Shown: in pieces, positions 16,721 to 24,936 of the stretch
Numbering within the stretch: position 1 is the stretch's first letter
Layout: each line of letters opens with the position of its first letter
NCBI GenBank assembly: GCA_012838305.1
Contig: DUPN01000045.1
Location: 1-43,341 of the forward strand
DNA: 43,341 nt
Origin: Bacillota bacterium
GTDB lineage: Bacteria > Bacillota > Limnochordia > Darwinibacteriales > Darwinibacteriaceae
Direction of reading: 5' to 3'
The notes under the pieces: generated by a model
The model's input: only the letters and a program-made list of their open reading frames with translations
The model's database searches: none
What the model was told of the DNA's origin: nothing
Position numbers and translations under genes: made by a program

Positions 16721-17770
16721 ATGTTCGAATTTGATCTGGATCATGTTCAGTTTGCGGACATAAAGGTGATAGGTTGTGGTGGCGGAGGAAGCAATGCTGT
16801 CAATCGCATGATTGCTGCGGACTTGAAGGGCATTCATTTTATTGCACTTAATACAGACGCCCAGGCTCTGCAAATGTCAGAGGCTCATCAGAAGATTCAG
16901 CTCGGAGAGAAGCTGACCAAGGGCTTAGGGGCCGGCTCTGATCCAACTGTGGGACAACGTGCTGCTGAGGAATCCAGAGAAGAGATCGCGCAGGCTCTTG
17001 AAGGTGCTGATATGGTGTTTATTACCGCCGGTATGGGGGGCGGAACTGGAACGGGTGCTGCTCCCGTGGTGGCTGAGGTGGCCAAAGAGCTGCATGCCCT
17101 TACGGTGGGAGTGGTTACAAAGCCCTTTTCCTTCGAAGGACGCCGCCGCAAAGAGCAGGCTGAAAAGGGAATTGAACTTCTCAAGAGCAAAGTGGATACA
17201 TTGATTACCATTCCCAATGATCGCCTCCTTCAGGTTGTGGAAAAACGAACCTCCATGCTGGATGCGTTTAAGATAGCCGATGATGTACTGCTCCAGGGGG
17301 TACAAGGCATTTCCGACCTCATTACTGTTCCCGGTTTGATTAACCTTGACTTTGCCGACGTACGGGCTATCATGACCAATGCAGGTTCGGCCCTCATGGG
17401 TATTGGGCTGGCTTCTGGAGAAGACCGTGCCAAGAAAGCTGCTGAGCAAGCCATCTCCAGTCCTCTCTTGGAAGCATCGATTCAGGGAGCCAAGGGGATC
17501 CTCTTGAGCCTCACCGGCAGTTCCAATCTCGGACTCTTTGAAGTTAACGAAGCTGCGGAGATTGTCTCTCAAGCAGCCGATTCCGATTCCAACGTCATTT
17601 TTGGAGCGGTCATTGACGAAAGCCTAGGTGACACTTTACGTGTTACCGTGATTGCCACTGGCTTTGACAGTCCTACGCTCACAGAAGCTTACAAGATTAC
17701 CAAAGAATTAGATGTTCGCCCCTTCACCGATGCGTCTTTGGATATACCAGCCTTTTTGCGGCGAAAATAG
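16721..17770 (+). CDS. ftsZ: Cell-division GTPase FtsZ
   Basis: Tubulin-like GTPase that forms the Z ring. The N-terminal GTPase domain has [18 protein letters not shown] (residues 15-31), the tubulin signature [12 protein letters not shown] starting at residue 106, and TIPNDRLL. The T7 loop with catalytic acidic residues is in [16 protein letters not shown]. The C-terminal domain ends at ATGF (about residue 315), and the tail DIPAFLRRK (341-349) is the conserved partner-binding peptide. The linker between them is only about 25 residues, short for a Firmicute, giving 349 residues. The frame opens at TTG 16703, but ATG 16721 has AAGGGGGA about 5 nt upstream. No ftsA lies in front of it. A terminator follows. 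Confidence 0.98.
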   Translation: MFEFDLDHVQFADIKVIGCGGGGSNAVNRMIAADLKGIHFIALNTDAQALQMSEAHQKIQLGEKLTKGLGAGSDPTVGQRAAEESREEIAQALEGADMVFITAGMGGGTGTGAAPVVAEVAKELHALTVGVVTKPFSFEGRRRKEQAEKGIELLKSKVDTLITIPNDRLLQVVEKRTSMLDAFKIADDVLLQGVQGISDLITVPGLINLDFADVRAIMTNAGSALMGIGLASGEDRAKKAAEQAISSPLLEASIQGAKGILLSLTGSSNLGLFEVNEAAEIVSQAADSDSNVIFGAVIDESLGDTLRVTVIATGFDSPTLTEAYKITKELDVRPFTDASLDIPAFLRRK

Positions 17771-17792
17771 GTTTTGTGAAGAAAACAGAGAA

Positions 17793-17820
17793 GCCCCAGG
17801 GTCAGCCCTGGGGCGTTTTT
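17793..17820. terminator. Terminator between convergent ftsZ and sigE
   Basis: Nine-bp stem GCCCCAGGG (17793-17801) with CCCTGGGGC (17806-17814), loop TCAG, and G plus T5 on the plus strand. On the minus strand the stem is followed by a T-rich but interrupted tract, so it may also end sigE transcripts, whose stop is only 10 nt away. Confidence 0.9.
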
Positions 17821-17829
17821 CATAGGCTC

Positions 17830-18558
17830 TTATTCCATCTTTTTCATTTCTCTGCGCAGTTTCTTGAGGATCTTTTTCTCTAAACGGGAAATGTAGGACT
17901 GGGAAATTCCCAAAAGATCGGCGACCTCCCTCTGGGTTCGTTCTTTCTCTCCCTGGAGTCCAAAACGCAATTCCATAATTCGCTTCTCCCGCCCTGTGAG
18001 CTGCTGCAAAGCGGTAGTTAACAGGGCTTTGTCGACTTCTTTTTCGATATGGCGCAGGATGTCGCTTTCGTTGCCAACCACGTCGGCTAGCACCAGCTCA
18101 TTTCCATCCCAGTCCACGTTGAGGGGTTCATCAAAGGACACTTCTGCTTTCAGCTTGCTTGTTCTGCGTAAATACATGAGGATCTCATTCTCGATACACC
18201 GGGAGGCATAGGTGGCCAGCTTAATGTTCTTGCTGGGATCAAAGGTGTTCACCGCTTTGATCAGGCCAATAGTGCCGATGGAAACAAGATCCTCGATCGA
18301 AATCCCCGTGTTCTCGAATTTGCGGGCAATGTACACTACCAGGCGCAGATTGCGTTCGATCAGCGGGGTTCTGACCATGAGATCGCCCGCCTGCAAGCGG
18401 ATCAGGAGATCCTGTTCTTCCTCGCTGGTAAGGGGGGGAGGCAGGACCTCATTACTTCCTACGTAGTAGACTTTGGGGCTGAGCTGCAGTCGATGCAGAA
18501 GGGAAATAATACCTAGGCGGATGCGGAGACTAATAGTCTGAAGAGGCTGCTTTGGCAT
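17830..18558 (-). CDS. sigE: RNA polymerase sigma-E factor, mother-cell specific, made as a pro-protein
   Basis: Early mother-cell sigma factor. The first about 31 residues form the membrane-associated pro-sequence ([15 protein letters not shown]), and [16 protein letters not shown] matches the region where SpoIIGA cleaves pro-sigma E. Region 2 is seen as [39 protein letters not shown] and [19 protein letters not shown]. Region 4 is [15 protein letters not shown] and [20 protein letters not shown]. Its 242 residues match the family. The start overlaps the end of spoIIGA by 29 nt with GGGGGAGA upstream, so the protease and its substrate are translationally linked. It is on the minus strand, opposite to ftsZ and sigG. 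Confidence 0.96.
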   Translation of the reverse strand: MPKQPLQTISLRIRLGIISLLHRLQLSPKVYYVGSNEVLPPPLTSEEEQDLLIRLQAGDLMVRTPLIERNLRLVVYIARKFENTGISIEDLVSIGTIGLIKAVNTFDPSKNIKLATYASRCIENEILMYLRRTSKLKAEVSFDEPLNVDWDGNELVLADVVGNESDILRHIEKEVDKALLTTALQQLTGREKRIMELRFGLQGEKERTQREVADLLGISQSYISRLEKKILKKLRREMKKME

Positions 18559-19486
18559 GTTTCTCTCCCCCTTCCGCCAGACGTAGAGAGTGTTCCACTA
18601 AAACAGGGGGCACCAAGGCCATGTACTCACCTTCCGGATCGAGGGGGTAGGGGTGCACCGCGATGGTCGGCTGGTGATTGGAAAGCGGATGCCCCTTAAT
18701 GGTTACCTCATCCGGTCGAAAACCAATGAGCAGTCCATTGTTTTTGCCCACAGAACTAAAGGGGATCAGGCGCAGCCTAGTCTGCCACTGGGTTATCTCC
18801 GCCAGGCGATCGATGGCGGCGAGCTCCCCTCCTCCAAAATCCACTATGATCTGCGTCAACTCGGGAGGCAGGATCTCTTGGAGTGCGTTTTGGTCCACTA
18901 CAATGACGACCTGGCGGTTTAATGGGTCCTTAAGATGATTGCCTGTATCCACCAAGGCCGTCGTCCTTACCTGGACTTGACCGCATCGGATTTCTATGGG
19001 TATGCGATAGACCCTGTTGACTAGCTTTTCGTGCACGATGCCCCAACCGAATTCAGCGACCAGTAGAATCGCCAAGATGGAAGCAAAGGTGCCTACTGTA
19101 AAGTGGGGAGCGTTGACATCACCGAAGAGGTAGGCCGTTCCCATGCCAACTCCTGCGGCCACAAAGCCAATTCCGTAAAAATGGCCGGCCACGGTGAACA
19201 GACGTTTCCAGCTTAGGGGGTAGAAGGTGACAAAGAGCATCGCTAAGGACACTGCGACTACAATGGGCAACAATCGTAGCAGGCCGTAAAAAGGAATCAA
19301 GGTCAGACTGGCCATGAGATAGAGCAGATAGTGTGCGGTGCCCAAAAGAGAACCTGCCAAGAGACGTCTGGGCTTTGTCCGAGTGTGAGTGATGGTAGCG
19401 GTAGCCCACAACAATAGATATTCGAAGATGAAGTTACAGCCGAGCCGTAACATCCAGACATCGACATAAAGCGTATATTGGGGCAT
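18530..19486 (-). CDS. spoIIGA: Sigma-E processing peptidase SpoIIGA
   Basis: Membrane-embedded aspartic protease that removes the pro-sequence of sigma E after a signal from SpoIIR, which is encoded at 20465. The N-terminal half has about five membrane helices (for example [12 protein letters not shown] and [14 protein letters not shown]). The soluble C-terminal half has the protease motif in [16 protein letters not shown], with D180-T-G as catalytic Asp loop; SpoIIGA dimerises to form the active site. [11 protein letters not shown] and the C-terminal [13 protein letters not shown] are also typical. It has 318 residues, and its ATG at 19486 has GGGGAGGGAAG upstream. Its promoter should lie in the 19487-19671 divergent region. 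Confidence 0.93.
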   Translation of the reverse strand: MPQYTLYVDVWMLRLGCNFIFEYLLLWATATITHTRTKPRRLLAGSLLGTAHYLLYLMASLTLIPFYGLLRLLPIVVAVSLAMLFVTFYPLSWKRLFTVAGHFYGIGFVAAGVGMGTAYLFGDVNAPHFTVGTFASILAILLVAEFGWGIVHEKLVNRVYRIPIEIRCGQVQVRTTALVDTGNHLKDPLNRQVVIVVDQNALQEILPPELTQIIVDFGGGELAAIDRLAEITQWQTRLRLIPFSSVGKNNGLLIGFRPDEVTIKGHPLSNHQPTIAVHPYPLDPEGEYMALVPPVLVEHSLRLAEGGEKHAKAASSDY

Positions 19487-19607
19487 ACGCTTCCCTCCCC
19501 ATAAGGGTATTTATGGCAGAATATTAGAGGGACACCTCCCGAATTCCTTCTTTGGTAAGCAAAGAATGGGCATGGTTTCCCTTGGGAGCTTCCACTGAGG
19601 TGAATTG

Positions 19608-19636
19608 GAATAGATCCGATCAAAGGTGGCAATACT
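19608..19636 (+). promoter_or_regulatory. Possible sigma-F/sigma-G type promoter of sigG
   Basis: GAATA (19608-19612) and CAATACT (19630-19636), 17 bp apart, resemble the forespore -35 (GHATR) and -10 (CATNNTA) elements but with an imperfect -10. The position, 36 nt before the sigG ATG, is right. Confidence 0.3.
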
Positions 19637-19671
19637 GAACACTGTAAACGGCATTTGGGGAGGGAACCAAG

Positions 19672-20448
19672 ATGAATAAAGTGGAGATTTGCGGCGTTAA
19701 CACCGCAAAACTGCCCGTTCTACCCAATCGAAAAATGCGGGAGCTCCTAGCCCGGATCAAACAGGGCGATGAACAAGCTCGGGACGAAATGGTCCAAGGT
19801 AATCTGCGTTTGGTGCTCAGTGTAATCCAGCGGTTCAACAATCGCGGTGAATATGTCGATGATTTGTTCCAAGTGGGTTGTATTGGTCTAATGAAAGCTA
19901 TTGACAACTTCGATTTGGGTCAAAATGTGAAGTTCTCCACGTATGCCGTGCCCATGATCATTGGAGAGATCCGCCGTTACTTAAGGGACAATAATCCAAT
20001 TCGGGTGAGCCGTTCCCTGCGGGACATCGCCTATAAGGCCTTACAGACCAGAGATAGCCTGGCCAATCGGTATTCAGCAGAACCGTCTATTGGTCAAATT
20101 GCTGAGGAGCTGCAGATTCCCAGGGAGGACATTGTCTTTGCACTTGATGCCATTCAGGATCCCATTTCCCTTTTTGAGCCCATTTACAATGACGGGGGCG
20201 ATCCCATTTTCGTTTTGGACCAGATCAGTGATGACAAAAACACAGAACGCCACCTCCTTGAAGGCGTAAGCATCAAGGAAGGGATGACGCACTTAGGCGA
20301 TAGAGAACGCCTGATCTTGACCATGCGTTTTTATGAGGGACGCACGCAGATGGAGGTAGCCGAGGAAATTGGCATTTCCCAGGCTCAGGTCTCGCGGCTG
20401 GAGAAAGCGGCCCTCAAGCACTTACGGAAATATATGGCCACATCATAA
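19672..20448 (+). CDS. sigG: RNA polymerase sigma-G factor, forespore specific
   Basis: Late forespore sigma factor. It starts MNKVEICGVNTAKLPVLPN, the sigma-G hallmark N-terminus. Region 2 is NLRLVLSVIQRFNNRGEYVD, DLFQVGCIGLMKAIDNFDLG and VKFSTYAVPMIIGEIRRYL. Region 3 is NPIRVSRSLRDIAYKAL, and DAIQDPISLFEPIYNDGGDP is also sigma-G specific. Region 4 is QMEVAEEIGISQAQVSRLEK. It is 258 residues long. ATG 19672 is preceded by GGGGAGGGAA. It is divergent from spoIIGA-sigE and followed by spoIIR 16 nt downstream. In Bacillus the order spoIIGA-sigE-sigG is on one strand, so an inversion has separated the units here. Confidence 0.97.
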   Translation: MNKVEICGVNTAKLPVLPNRKMRELLARIKQGDEQARDEMVQGNLRLVLSVIQRFNNRGEYVDDLFQVGCIGLMKAIDNFDLGQNVKFSTYAVPMIIGEIRRYLRDNNPIRVSRSLRDIAYKALQTRDSLANRYSAEPSIGQIAEELQIPREDIVFALDAIQDPISLFEPIYNDGGDPIFVLDQISDDKNTERHLLEGVSIKEGMTHLGDRERLILTMRFYEGRTQMEVAEEIGISQAQVSRLEKAALKHLRKYMATS

Positions 20449-20464
20449 CCAAGGGGGAAAATGT

Positions 20465-21130
20465 ATGTCCCACAAACAGGTTAAAGCTCGTCTGATAACG
20501 GGCTTAGCCCTTTTATGCACTGGAGTTATTTTCGGTCTCATTCTCTTTGCTGTTCAGAGCAATTTCAGTAATGATAAAGCCTATGCCCAGAATTTGATTC
20601 GTTTGCATGTTATTGCCCACAGCAACGCGCCTGCGGACCAAGATCTGAAACTTGTGGTTCGCGATGCCGTCCTGCAAGAGGCAGAGCAGATCTTGGGAGA
20701 GGCAGGCGAGAAGGACCAGGCCTACTGGCTGCTCACGAACAATCAATCTCGACTTGAAAAGCGGGCCCAAGAGGTAGTTTTTGAGCAGGGCTTTTGTTAT
20801 CCCGTACAGGTCAAGATGGGACAGTTCGTTTTTCCTTACAGAGAGTATGGCTCCATGTCCTTGCCAGAGGGTTGGTATGATGCCGTTCGCATCGAAATCG
20901 GTCAAGCAGAAGGCGATAACTGGTGGTGTGTCCTCTTCCCCCCGCTTTGCCTGGCAGAACTGGAAGGAGCGGAAAAGAATCTGGCCACCATTGATCGAGA
21001 CAAGGTGTCTGGCCATCGCTTTGTCTTTCGACTAAAGTTCTGGGAGAATGTTGCGAATACCCGCTACGCCAAGGCGATTCAGAAGTGGTGGCAGGCTTCG
21101 GCAGCAGGATTTCCCACCCTCTCCAATTGA
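20465..21130 (+). CDS. spoIIR: Stage II sporulation protein R (SpoIIR)
   Basis: Forespore-made secreted signalling protein that triggers SpoIIGA to process pro-sigma E in the mother cell. An N-terminal membrane/signal segment (LITGLALLCTGVIFGLILFA) is followed by the family block LIRLHVIAHSNAPADQDLKL and VVRDAVLQE. Downstream come VKMGQFVFPYREYGSMSLPE, GWYDAVRIEIGQAEGDNWWC and VLFPPLCLAE, all typical of SpoIIR. The frame runs on from sigG territory to 20369, but ATG 20465 has AAGGGGG (20451-20457) 7 nt upstream and matches the family start. It has 221 residues. Co-transcription with sigG is likely from the 16-nt gap; a terminator follows. Confidence 0.94.
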   Translation: MSHKQVKARLITGLALLCTGVIFGLILFAVQSNFSNDKAYAQNLIRLHVIAHSNAPADQDLKLVVRDAVLQEAEQILGEAGEKDQAYWLLTNNQSRLEKRAQEVVFEQGFCYPVQVKMGQFVFPYREYGSMSLPEGWYDAVRIEIGQAEGDNWWCVLFPPLCLAELEGAEKNLATIDRDKVSGHRFVFRLKFWENVANTRYAKAIQKWWQASAAGFPTLSN

Positions 21131-21153
21131 TCGCTCTCCAAGTTTACTCCCCC

Positions 21154-21179
21154 ACGGCCTGCAGGCCGTTTCTTTTTTT
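21154..21179 (+). terminator. Rho-independent terminator after spoIIR
   Basis: Palindrome ACGGCCTGCAGGCCGT (21154-21169), a 6-bp stem with TGCA loop, followed by TTCTTTTTTT. Confidence 0.88.
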
Positions 21180-21188
21180 GGTGCGGCG

Positions 21189-21196
21189 CATATAGT
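21189..21196 (+). promoter_or_regulatory. Possible sigma-E-type -10 element before the ymxH-like gene
   Basis: CATATAGT (21189-21196) matches CATANANT and lies in the context GCGCATATAGTAGGAAGGAGG, almost the same as before ftsW (13461). The preceding terminator at 21154 implies that a new promoter is needed here. No clear -35. Confidence 0.45.
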
Positions 21197-21218
21197 AGGA
21201 AGGAGGGGAGGGTGACCC

Positions 21219-21473
21219 ATGAGCATGATTAAGACTTCGGATCTGCGCAGACTTGATGTGGTCAATATGGAGGAAGGACGTTACCTGGGAAGCGTTTGCG
21301 ACCTGGACGTTGATCCCGATACGGGGCGAGTTCTTGCCCTGATCGTGGACCGGGTTACACCCTTTCGCTTCTTCTGGGGTCAGAGGCACGAGGATTTGGA
21401 GATCCCCTGGCGAGATGTTGTGGTTGTTGGTGTTGATTGTGTTCTCGTGAAGAACAGGACATGGCAACGGTAG
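21219..21473 (+). CDS. YlmC/YmxH-family sporulation protein (PRC-barrel)
   Basis: Small 84-residue protein with a single PRC-barrel fold: LDVVNMEEGRYLGSVCDLDV, then GRVLALIVDR and DLEIPWRDVVVVGVDCVLV. This is the YlmC/YmxH family, widespread in spore formers, upregulated in sporulation, with unknown biochemical function. SD AAGGAGGGG and GGGTGA precede ATG 21219. It sits between sigG-spoIIR and nrdR, the usual clostridial neighbourhood. The sigma-E-like CATATAGT element upstream fits mother-cell expression. Confidence 0.88.
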   Translation: MSMIKTSDLRRLDVVNMEEGRYLGSVCDLDVDPDTGRVLALIVDRVTPFRFFWGQRHEDLEIPWRDVVVVGVDCVLVKNRTWQR

Positions 21474-21490
21474 GCGTTTTATTGTATAAT
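21461..21490 (+). promoter_or_regulatory. Sigma-A promoter of nrdR
   Basis: Perfect -10 TATAAT (21485-21490) with ATGGCA (21461-21466, four matches) 18 bp upstream. It overlaps the 3' end of the ymxH-like gene and lies 50 nt before the nrdR start. Confidence 0.6.
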
Positions 21491-21539
21491 ATTGGTGAGT
21501 TCGTGCTTTATGGGAGTTTCCAGGGAGGGGTTGGGGTCA

Positions 21540-21995
21540 ATGCGCTGTCCTTTTTGTTTGCATTCGGATAGCAAAGTGTTGGATTCGCGGCAGACTGAGG
21601 AGGGCGCCTCGATTCGAAGGAGGCGCGAGTGCACGGCCTGCAGCAAACGTTTTACTACATATGAGCGCCTTGATGAAATGCCGTTTTTGGTGATCAAGAA
21701 GGACGGTGGGCGGGAGGCATTTTCGCGCACCAAGATCCTAAACGGAATGATGCGAGCATGCGAAAAACGCCCCATTTCCATGGAGACCATTGAAGGCATC
21801 GTGGACGAAATCGAAAGGGAGATCCGGTCAGGACTGGACAGGGAAGTGACGTCGGAACATATCGGCGAGCTTGTCATGGACAAGCTGCGAGAGCTGGATG
21901 ATGTGGCTTATGTCCGTTTTGCTTCTGTGTACCGGCAGTTCAAAGATATTGACCGTTTCATTGAAGAATTGCAGCGGATACGCAAAGGGAAGTAG
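21540..21995 (+). CDS. nrdR: Transcriptional repressor NrdR
   Basis: Zinc-ribbon/ATP-cone repressor of ribonucleotide reductase genes, sensing (d)ATP. The zinc ribbon is complete: C3-C6 in MRCPFC and C31-C34 in ECTACSKRF, with VLDSRQTEEGASIRRRR between. The ATP cone follows as VIKKDGGREAFSRTKILNGM, then the C-terminal helix block AYVRFASVYRQFKDI. The frame opens at 21492, but ATG 21540 gives the canonical MRCPFC start. It is 151 residues, the family size. No NrdR boxes or nrd genes are seen in this window. Confidence 0.97.
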   Translation: MRCPFCLHSDSKVLDSRQTEEGASIRRRRECTACSKRFTTYERLDEMPFLVIKKDGGREAFSRTKILNGMMRACEKRPISMETIEGIVDEIEREIRSGLDREVTSEHIGELVMDKLRELDDVAYVRFASVYRQFKDIDRFIEELQRIRKGK

Positions 21996-22040
21996 GGTTT
22001 GGTCAACCTACGTAGAACATGCTAGTAAAGAGGTGACGTT

Positions 22041-24245
22041 GTGAAAGGGGATCGTTCCAAGAAGCGCCAAGACGCTGCGGCGAAGACAGGTATCAAATCC
22101 CGGGAGGTAGGGGGCATACTCTTACTGGCATTCTCCGTATTCTGCGCTTTGGCACTCTATGTGGATGCGGCCGGCTGGGTCGGCCTGAAGTTACGGGCTG
22201 TCTTACGCATGTGCTTTGGGGATTTGGCCGTCTTATTTGTGTTGCTTTTTTGCCTCTTATCCCTGCGCATTTTCCGCGGTAAGAAATGGCCCCCATCTTT
22301 CCAGAGGCTTTTTGGGCTTACCCTGCTTGTTGCTTCCGTGACCTTGGTATTTCACATGCTCTACTATCGAGGATACCAGTTTCCGCCGAGTCTAGCGGAG
22401 GAAATTAGCTATGCTCGCAGGGGCGAAGGGGCGGGAGTCTTAGGTGCCGCACTCTTAGTGTTCAGCTACAATGCCTTTGGTATTCAGGGTTCCTACATTT
22501 TGGTGACTACCATGGCCTTGCTTGGCGTCATTTTTCTTTTCAAGATTTCCCTCCTTGATCTCCTGCGGGGTCTAGTTAGGTATGTATGGGGAGGGATTTG
22601 CCGCTGGTGGCAGGGTCAGATTGACGGCTATCGAGACTGGAAGGATGAGAAGAAACGCAGACGCCTAAAGGAGCAAGCTCCGGAACCTGTGGTGATGGCG
22701 CCGCCTGTGATCGAAGCGGAGAAGAAGCGTCCCCAGGTAAAAAAGAAAGTGACAGTAAAAGAGGAGAAACTCGAAGAAGCGGAAAAGGAACCAGAATCCC
22801 TGCCCTTTAGTCTGCCGTCCCGGGACGGTCAGAGCGCTTACACTCTGCCTCCGACGTATCTCTTGAAGAAGGCGGGTTCACGCAGCAGAAAAACCGAAGG
22901 AACGCAAACGGCCCTCCTCGAAGATACCTTGGCCAGTTTTGGAGTCCAAGCTAAGGTGGTCCATGTTAGCCAGGGGCCTGTTGTCACCAGATATGAACTC
23001 CAGCCTGCTCCAGGCATTAAGGTCTCACGGATAACGTCCCTCGCTGATGATTTGGCCTTATCCCTGGCCGCAGAGGACGTGCGCATTGAGGCTCCCGTGC
23101 CAGGAAAGCCCGTAGTGGGGATTGAGGTGCCCAACAAGAGCACAGAGGCGGTCTTGCTCAGGGATGTCTTGGAAAGCCCGGAGTTTGCGGAGCATCCCTC
23201 GCCTGTAGCTTTGGCTTTGGGAAAAGACATTGCCGGGAAACCGGTGGTGGCTGATTTGAAGAAGTGGCTTCATGTGTTGGTGGCTGGCTCGACTGGATCC
23301 GGTAAGAGCGTGTGTCTCAACGCCATGATTGCCAGTCTGTTGTTTCGCACCAGTCCCGACAATGTCAAGCTCTTGATGGTGGACCCCAAGCGCGTGGAGC
23401 TGTCCGGATACGATGGAATACCCCATTTGATTTCGCCCGTTGTTACCGATCCAAAAAAAGCGGCCATTGCTTTGCGCTGGGCTGTTGGCGAAATGGAACG
23501 ACGGTATCAGCTGTTTGCCGACACTAGTGTACGAAATATCGAGATGTATCTCGATCAGGCCAAAGATGCCAGCCCAGAGGAGCCTAGAGAACATCTCCCA
23601 TATATTGTCATTATCGTGGACGAGCTGGCTGACCTGATGATGGTGGCCGCTGCCGAAGTGGAAGACGCCATCTGTCGTCTCGCCCAAATGGCTCGGGCGG
23701 CAGGGATGTACCTGATTATTGCTACCCAGCGCCCATCGGTGGATGTGATCACAGGTCTGATCAAAGCCAATGTCCCGTCCCGCATCTCCTTTGCCGTCTC
23801 CAGCCAGGTGGATTCTCGAACGATCTTGGATATGGGTGGGGCCGAACGTCTGATCGGCAAAGGCGATATGCTTTACTATCCCATTGGCGCCAACAAACCT
23901 GTTAGGGCCCAAGGTGCCTGGATTTCGGACAAAGAAGTGCAGGCCTTGGTGGAGTATTGGCGAAAACAGGGTGAGCCCGATTATCAGGAAGAAGTCGTTG
24001 ACGGAAAAATGGATGTTTCCCTCGACGATGATCATGAGGACGATGAACTCCTGCCCGATGCCATTCGTTTAGTGGTCGAAAATGGTCAGGCCTCCATTTC
24101 TATGCTGCAGAGGCGGTTTCGGATTGGATACAGCAGGGCTGCCCGCCTCATTGACGTGATGGAACTGCGGGGAATTGTAGGCTCTTACCAGGGGAGTAAA
24201 CCCAGGGATGTATTAGCTGACAGTACTATTTTGGAAGAAGGGTGA
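22041..24245 (+). CDS. spoIIIE: DNA translocase FtsK/SpoIIIE
   Basis: Septum-anchored DNA pump that moves the chromosome into the forespore or clears it from the division septum. The N-terminal membrane domain has four helices within residues 24-175, then a charged Lys/Glu linker (about 195-255). The motor domain has Walker A in [13 protein letters not shown] (K422) and Walker B in [11 protein letters not shown] (D527-E528), with [20 protein letters not shown] typical of the family. The gamma winged-helix domain is at residues about 665-725 ([20 protein letters not shown]) and reads the orienting KOPS/SRS sequences. GTG 22041 start with GAGGTGA upstream; 734 residues. Its stop overlaps or abuts the rodZ-like gene. 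It can serve both vegetative and sporulation roles. Confidence 0.96.
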   Translation: MKGDRSKKRQDAAAKTGIKSREVGGILLLAFSVFCALALYVDAAGWVGLKLRAVLRMCFGDLAVLFVLLFCLLSLRIFRGKKWPPSFQRLFGLTLLVASVTLVFHMLYYRGYQFPPSLAEEISYARRGEGAGVLGAALLVFSYNAFGIQGSYILVTTMALLGVIFLFKISLLDLLRGLVRYVWGGICRWWQGQIDGYRDWKDEKKRRRLKEQAPEPVVMAPPVIEAEKKRPQVKKKVTVKEEKLEEAEKEPESLPFSLPSRDGQSAYTLPPTYLLKKAGSRSRKTEGTQTALLEDTLASFGVQAKVVHVSQGPVVTRYELQPAPGIKVSRITSLADDLALSLAAEDVRIEAPVPGKPVVGIEVPNKSTEAVLLRDVLESPEFAEHPSPVALALGKDIAGKPVVADLKKWLHVLVAGSTGSGKSVCLNAMIASLLFRTSPDNVKLLMVDPKRVELSGYDGIPHLISPVVTDPKKAAIALRWAVGEMERRYQLFADTSVRNIEMYLDQAKDASPEEPREHLPYIVIIVDELADLMMVAAAEVEDAICRLAQMARAAGMYLIIATQRPSVDVITGLIKANVPSRISFAVSSQVDSRTILDMGGAERLIGKGDMLYYPIGANKPVRAQGAWISDKEVQALVEYWRKQGEPDYQEEVVDGKMDVSLDDDHEDDELLPDAIRLVVENGQASISMLQRRFRIGYSRAARLIDVMELRGIVGSYQGSKPRDVLADSTILEEG

Positions 24246-24250
24246 GAAAA

Positions 24251-24925
24251 ATGACGGGAATGGGGACACTGTTGGAGAAGGCTCGCCGAAAAAAGGGCTT
24301 GACCATTGAAGATATGTCCAACCGTACTAAGATCAGGCCCCAATACTTACAGGCCATTGAGGACGAAGAGTTCCACCTCTTACCTGATCAAGCCTATGTG
24401 AAGGCCTTTATCCGCACTTATGCCAAAGCCCTTGGATTACAGGACGAGATCTCCACAGATTCGGAACGCCTTGTGTCCAGCCCAGCCCCGGCGAGGAAGG
24501 CAGTCAAAGAAACCCCAGAGGAACCGCCCATCGTGCAGCTGGATAAGCCGCCTAGACAAGCTCCGGAGAAACCGGTGGAGAAGAAGCTGGAGAAACAGCC
24601 GCAAGCATCCGTGGAGAAACCGGGAGAGAAGCGGCTGGAAAAACTGCCGCAAGTATCCCTGGAGAAACCGGGGGAAAAGCCGCAGGAGGCAACCTTGGAC
24701 GAACCGCTAGAAGAGTTCCCGGAGGAATCCGTGCAAGAGTCGATGACGGAGATAACCCACGCTGCTGCCTCGGAGGAAATGATTGCGGACATCACCCTCA
24801 GTATCCGTGAGCGCCGAGAAAGGATGCGGAAAGCTCGGAGAAGGCGCTTCCTGGTGCGGTTAGTGGTAGGAGTGACGGCTTTCGTTGTGATCGGATTGCT
24901 TATCTACTGGTTCATGAGGCCTTAG
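24251..24925 (+). CDS. RodZ-like membrane protein with N-terminal helix-turn-helix
   Basis: Resembles the cytoskeletal protein RodZ, which ties MreB filaments to the membrane. The N-terminal HTH is clear: LLEKARRKKGLTIEDMSNRT, then KIRPQYLQAIEDEEF and QAYVKAFIRTYAKALGL. A long linker rich in Pro, Glu and Lys follows, containing two 16-residue tandem repeats (LEKxPQxSxEKPGEKx). A basic stretch (RRERMRKARRRRF) precedes one membrane helix at the very C-terminus (LVVGVTAFVVIGLLIYW). It lacks the extracytoplasmic beta domain of full-length RodZ. ATG 24251, after AAGGGTGAG, is chosen; GTG 24242 overlapping the spoIIIE stop and ATG 24260 are alternatives. About 224 residues. Confidence 0.8.
   Translation: MTGMGTLLEKARRKKGLTIEDMSNRTKIRPQYLQAIEDEEFHLLPDQAYVKAFIRTYAKALGLQDEISTDSERLVSSPAPARKAVKETPEEPPIVQLDKPPRQAPEKPVEKKLEKQPQASVEKPGEKRLEKLPQVSLEKPGEKPQEATLDEPLEEFPEESVQESMTEITHAAASEEMIADITLSIRERRERMRKARRRRFLVRLVVGVTAFVVIGLLIYWFMRP
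24587..24682 (+). repeat. Two tandem 48-bp repeats inside the rodZ-like gene
   Basis: Units 24587-24634 and 24635-24682 begin CTGGARAAACWGCCGCAAG and encode near-identical 16-residue blocks. A decayed partial copy lies just before (24561-24586). Coding, in-frame linker expansion. Confidence 0.85.
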
Positions 24926-24936
24926 GAGGAACGAGT

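Noticed and set aside
16925-17572. 215-aa open frame antisense to ftsZ
   Set aside because: Lies entirely within the GTPase-coding frame and encodes no recognisable fold; a codon-bias artefact.
23058-24035. 325-aa open frame antisense to spoIIIE
   Set aside because: Shadow of a conserved gene; the plus-strand frame carries the Walker motifs, and the antisense product is His/Gln-rich without any domain.
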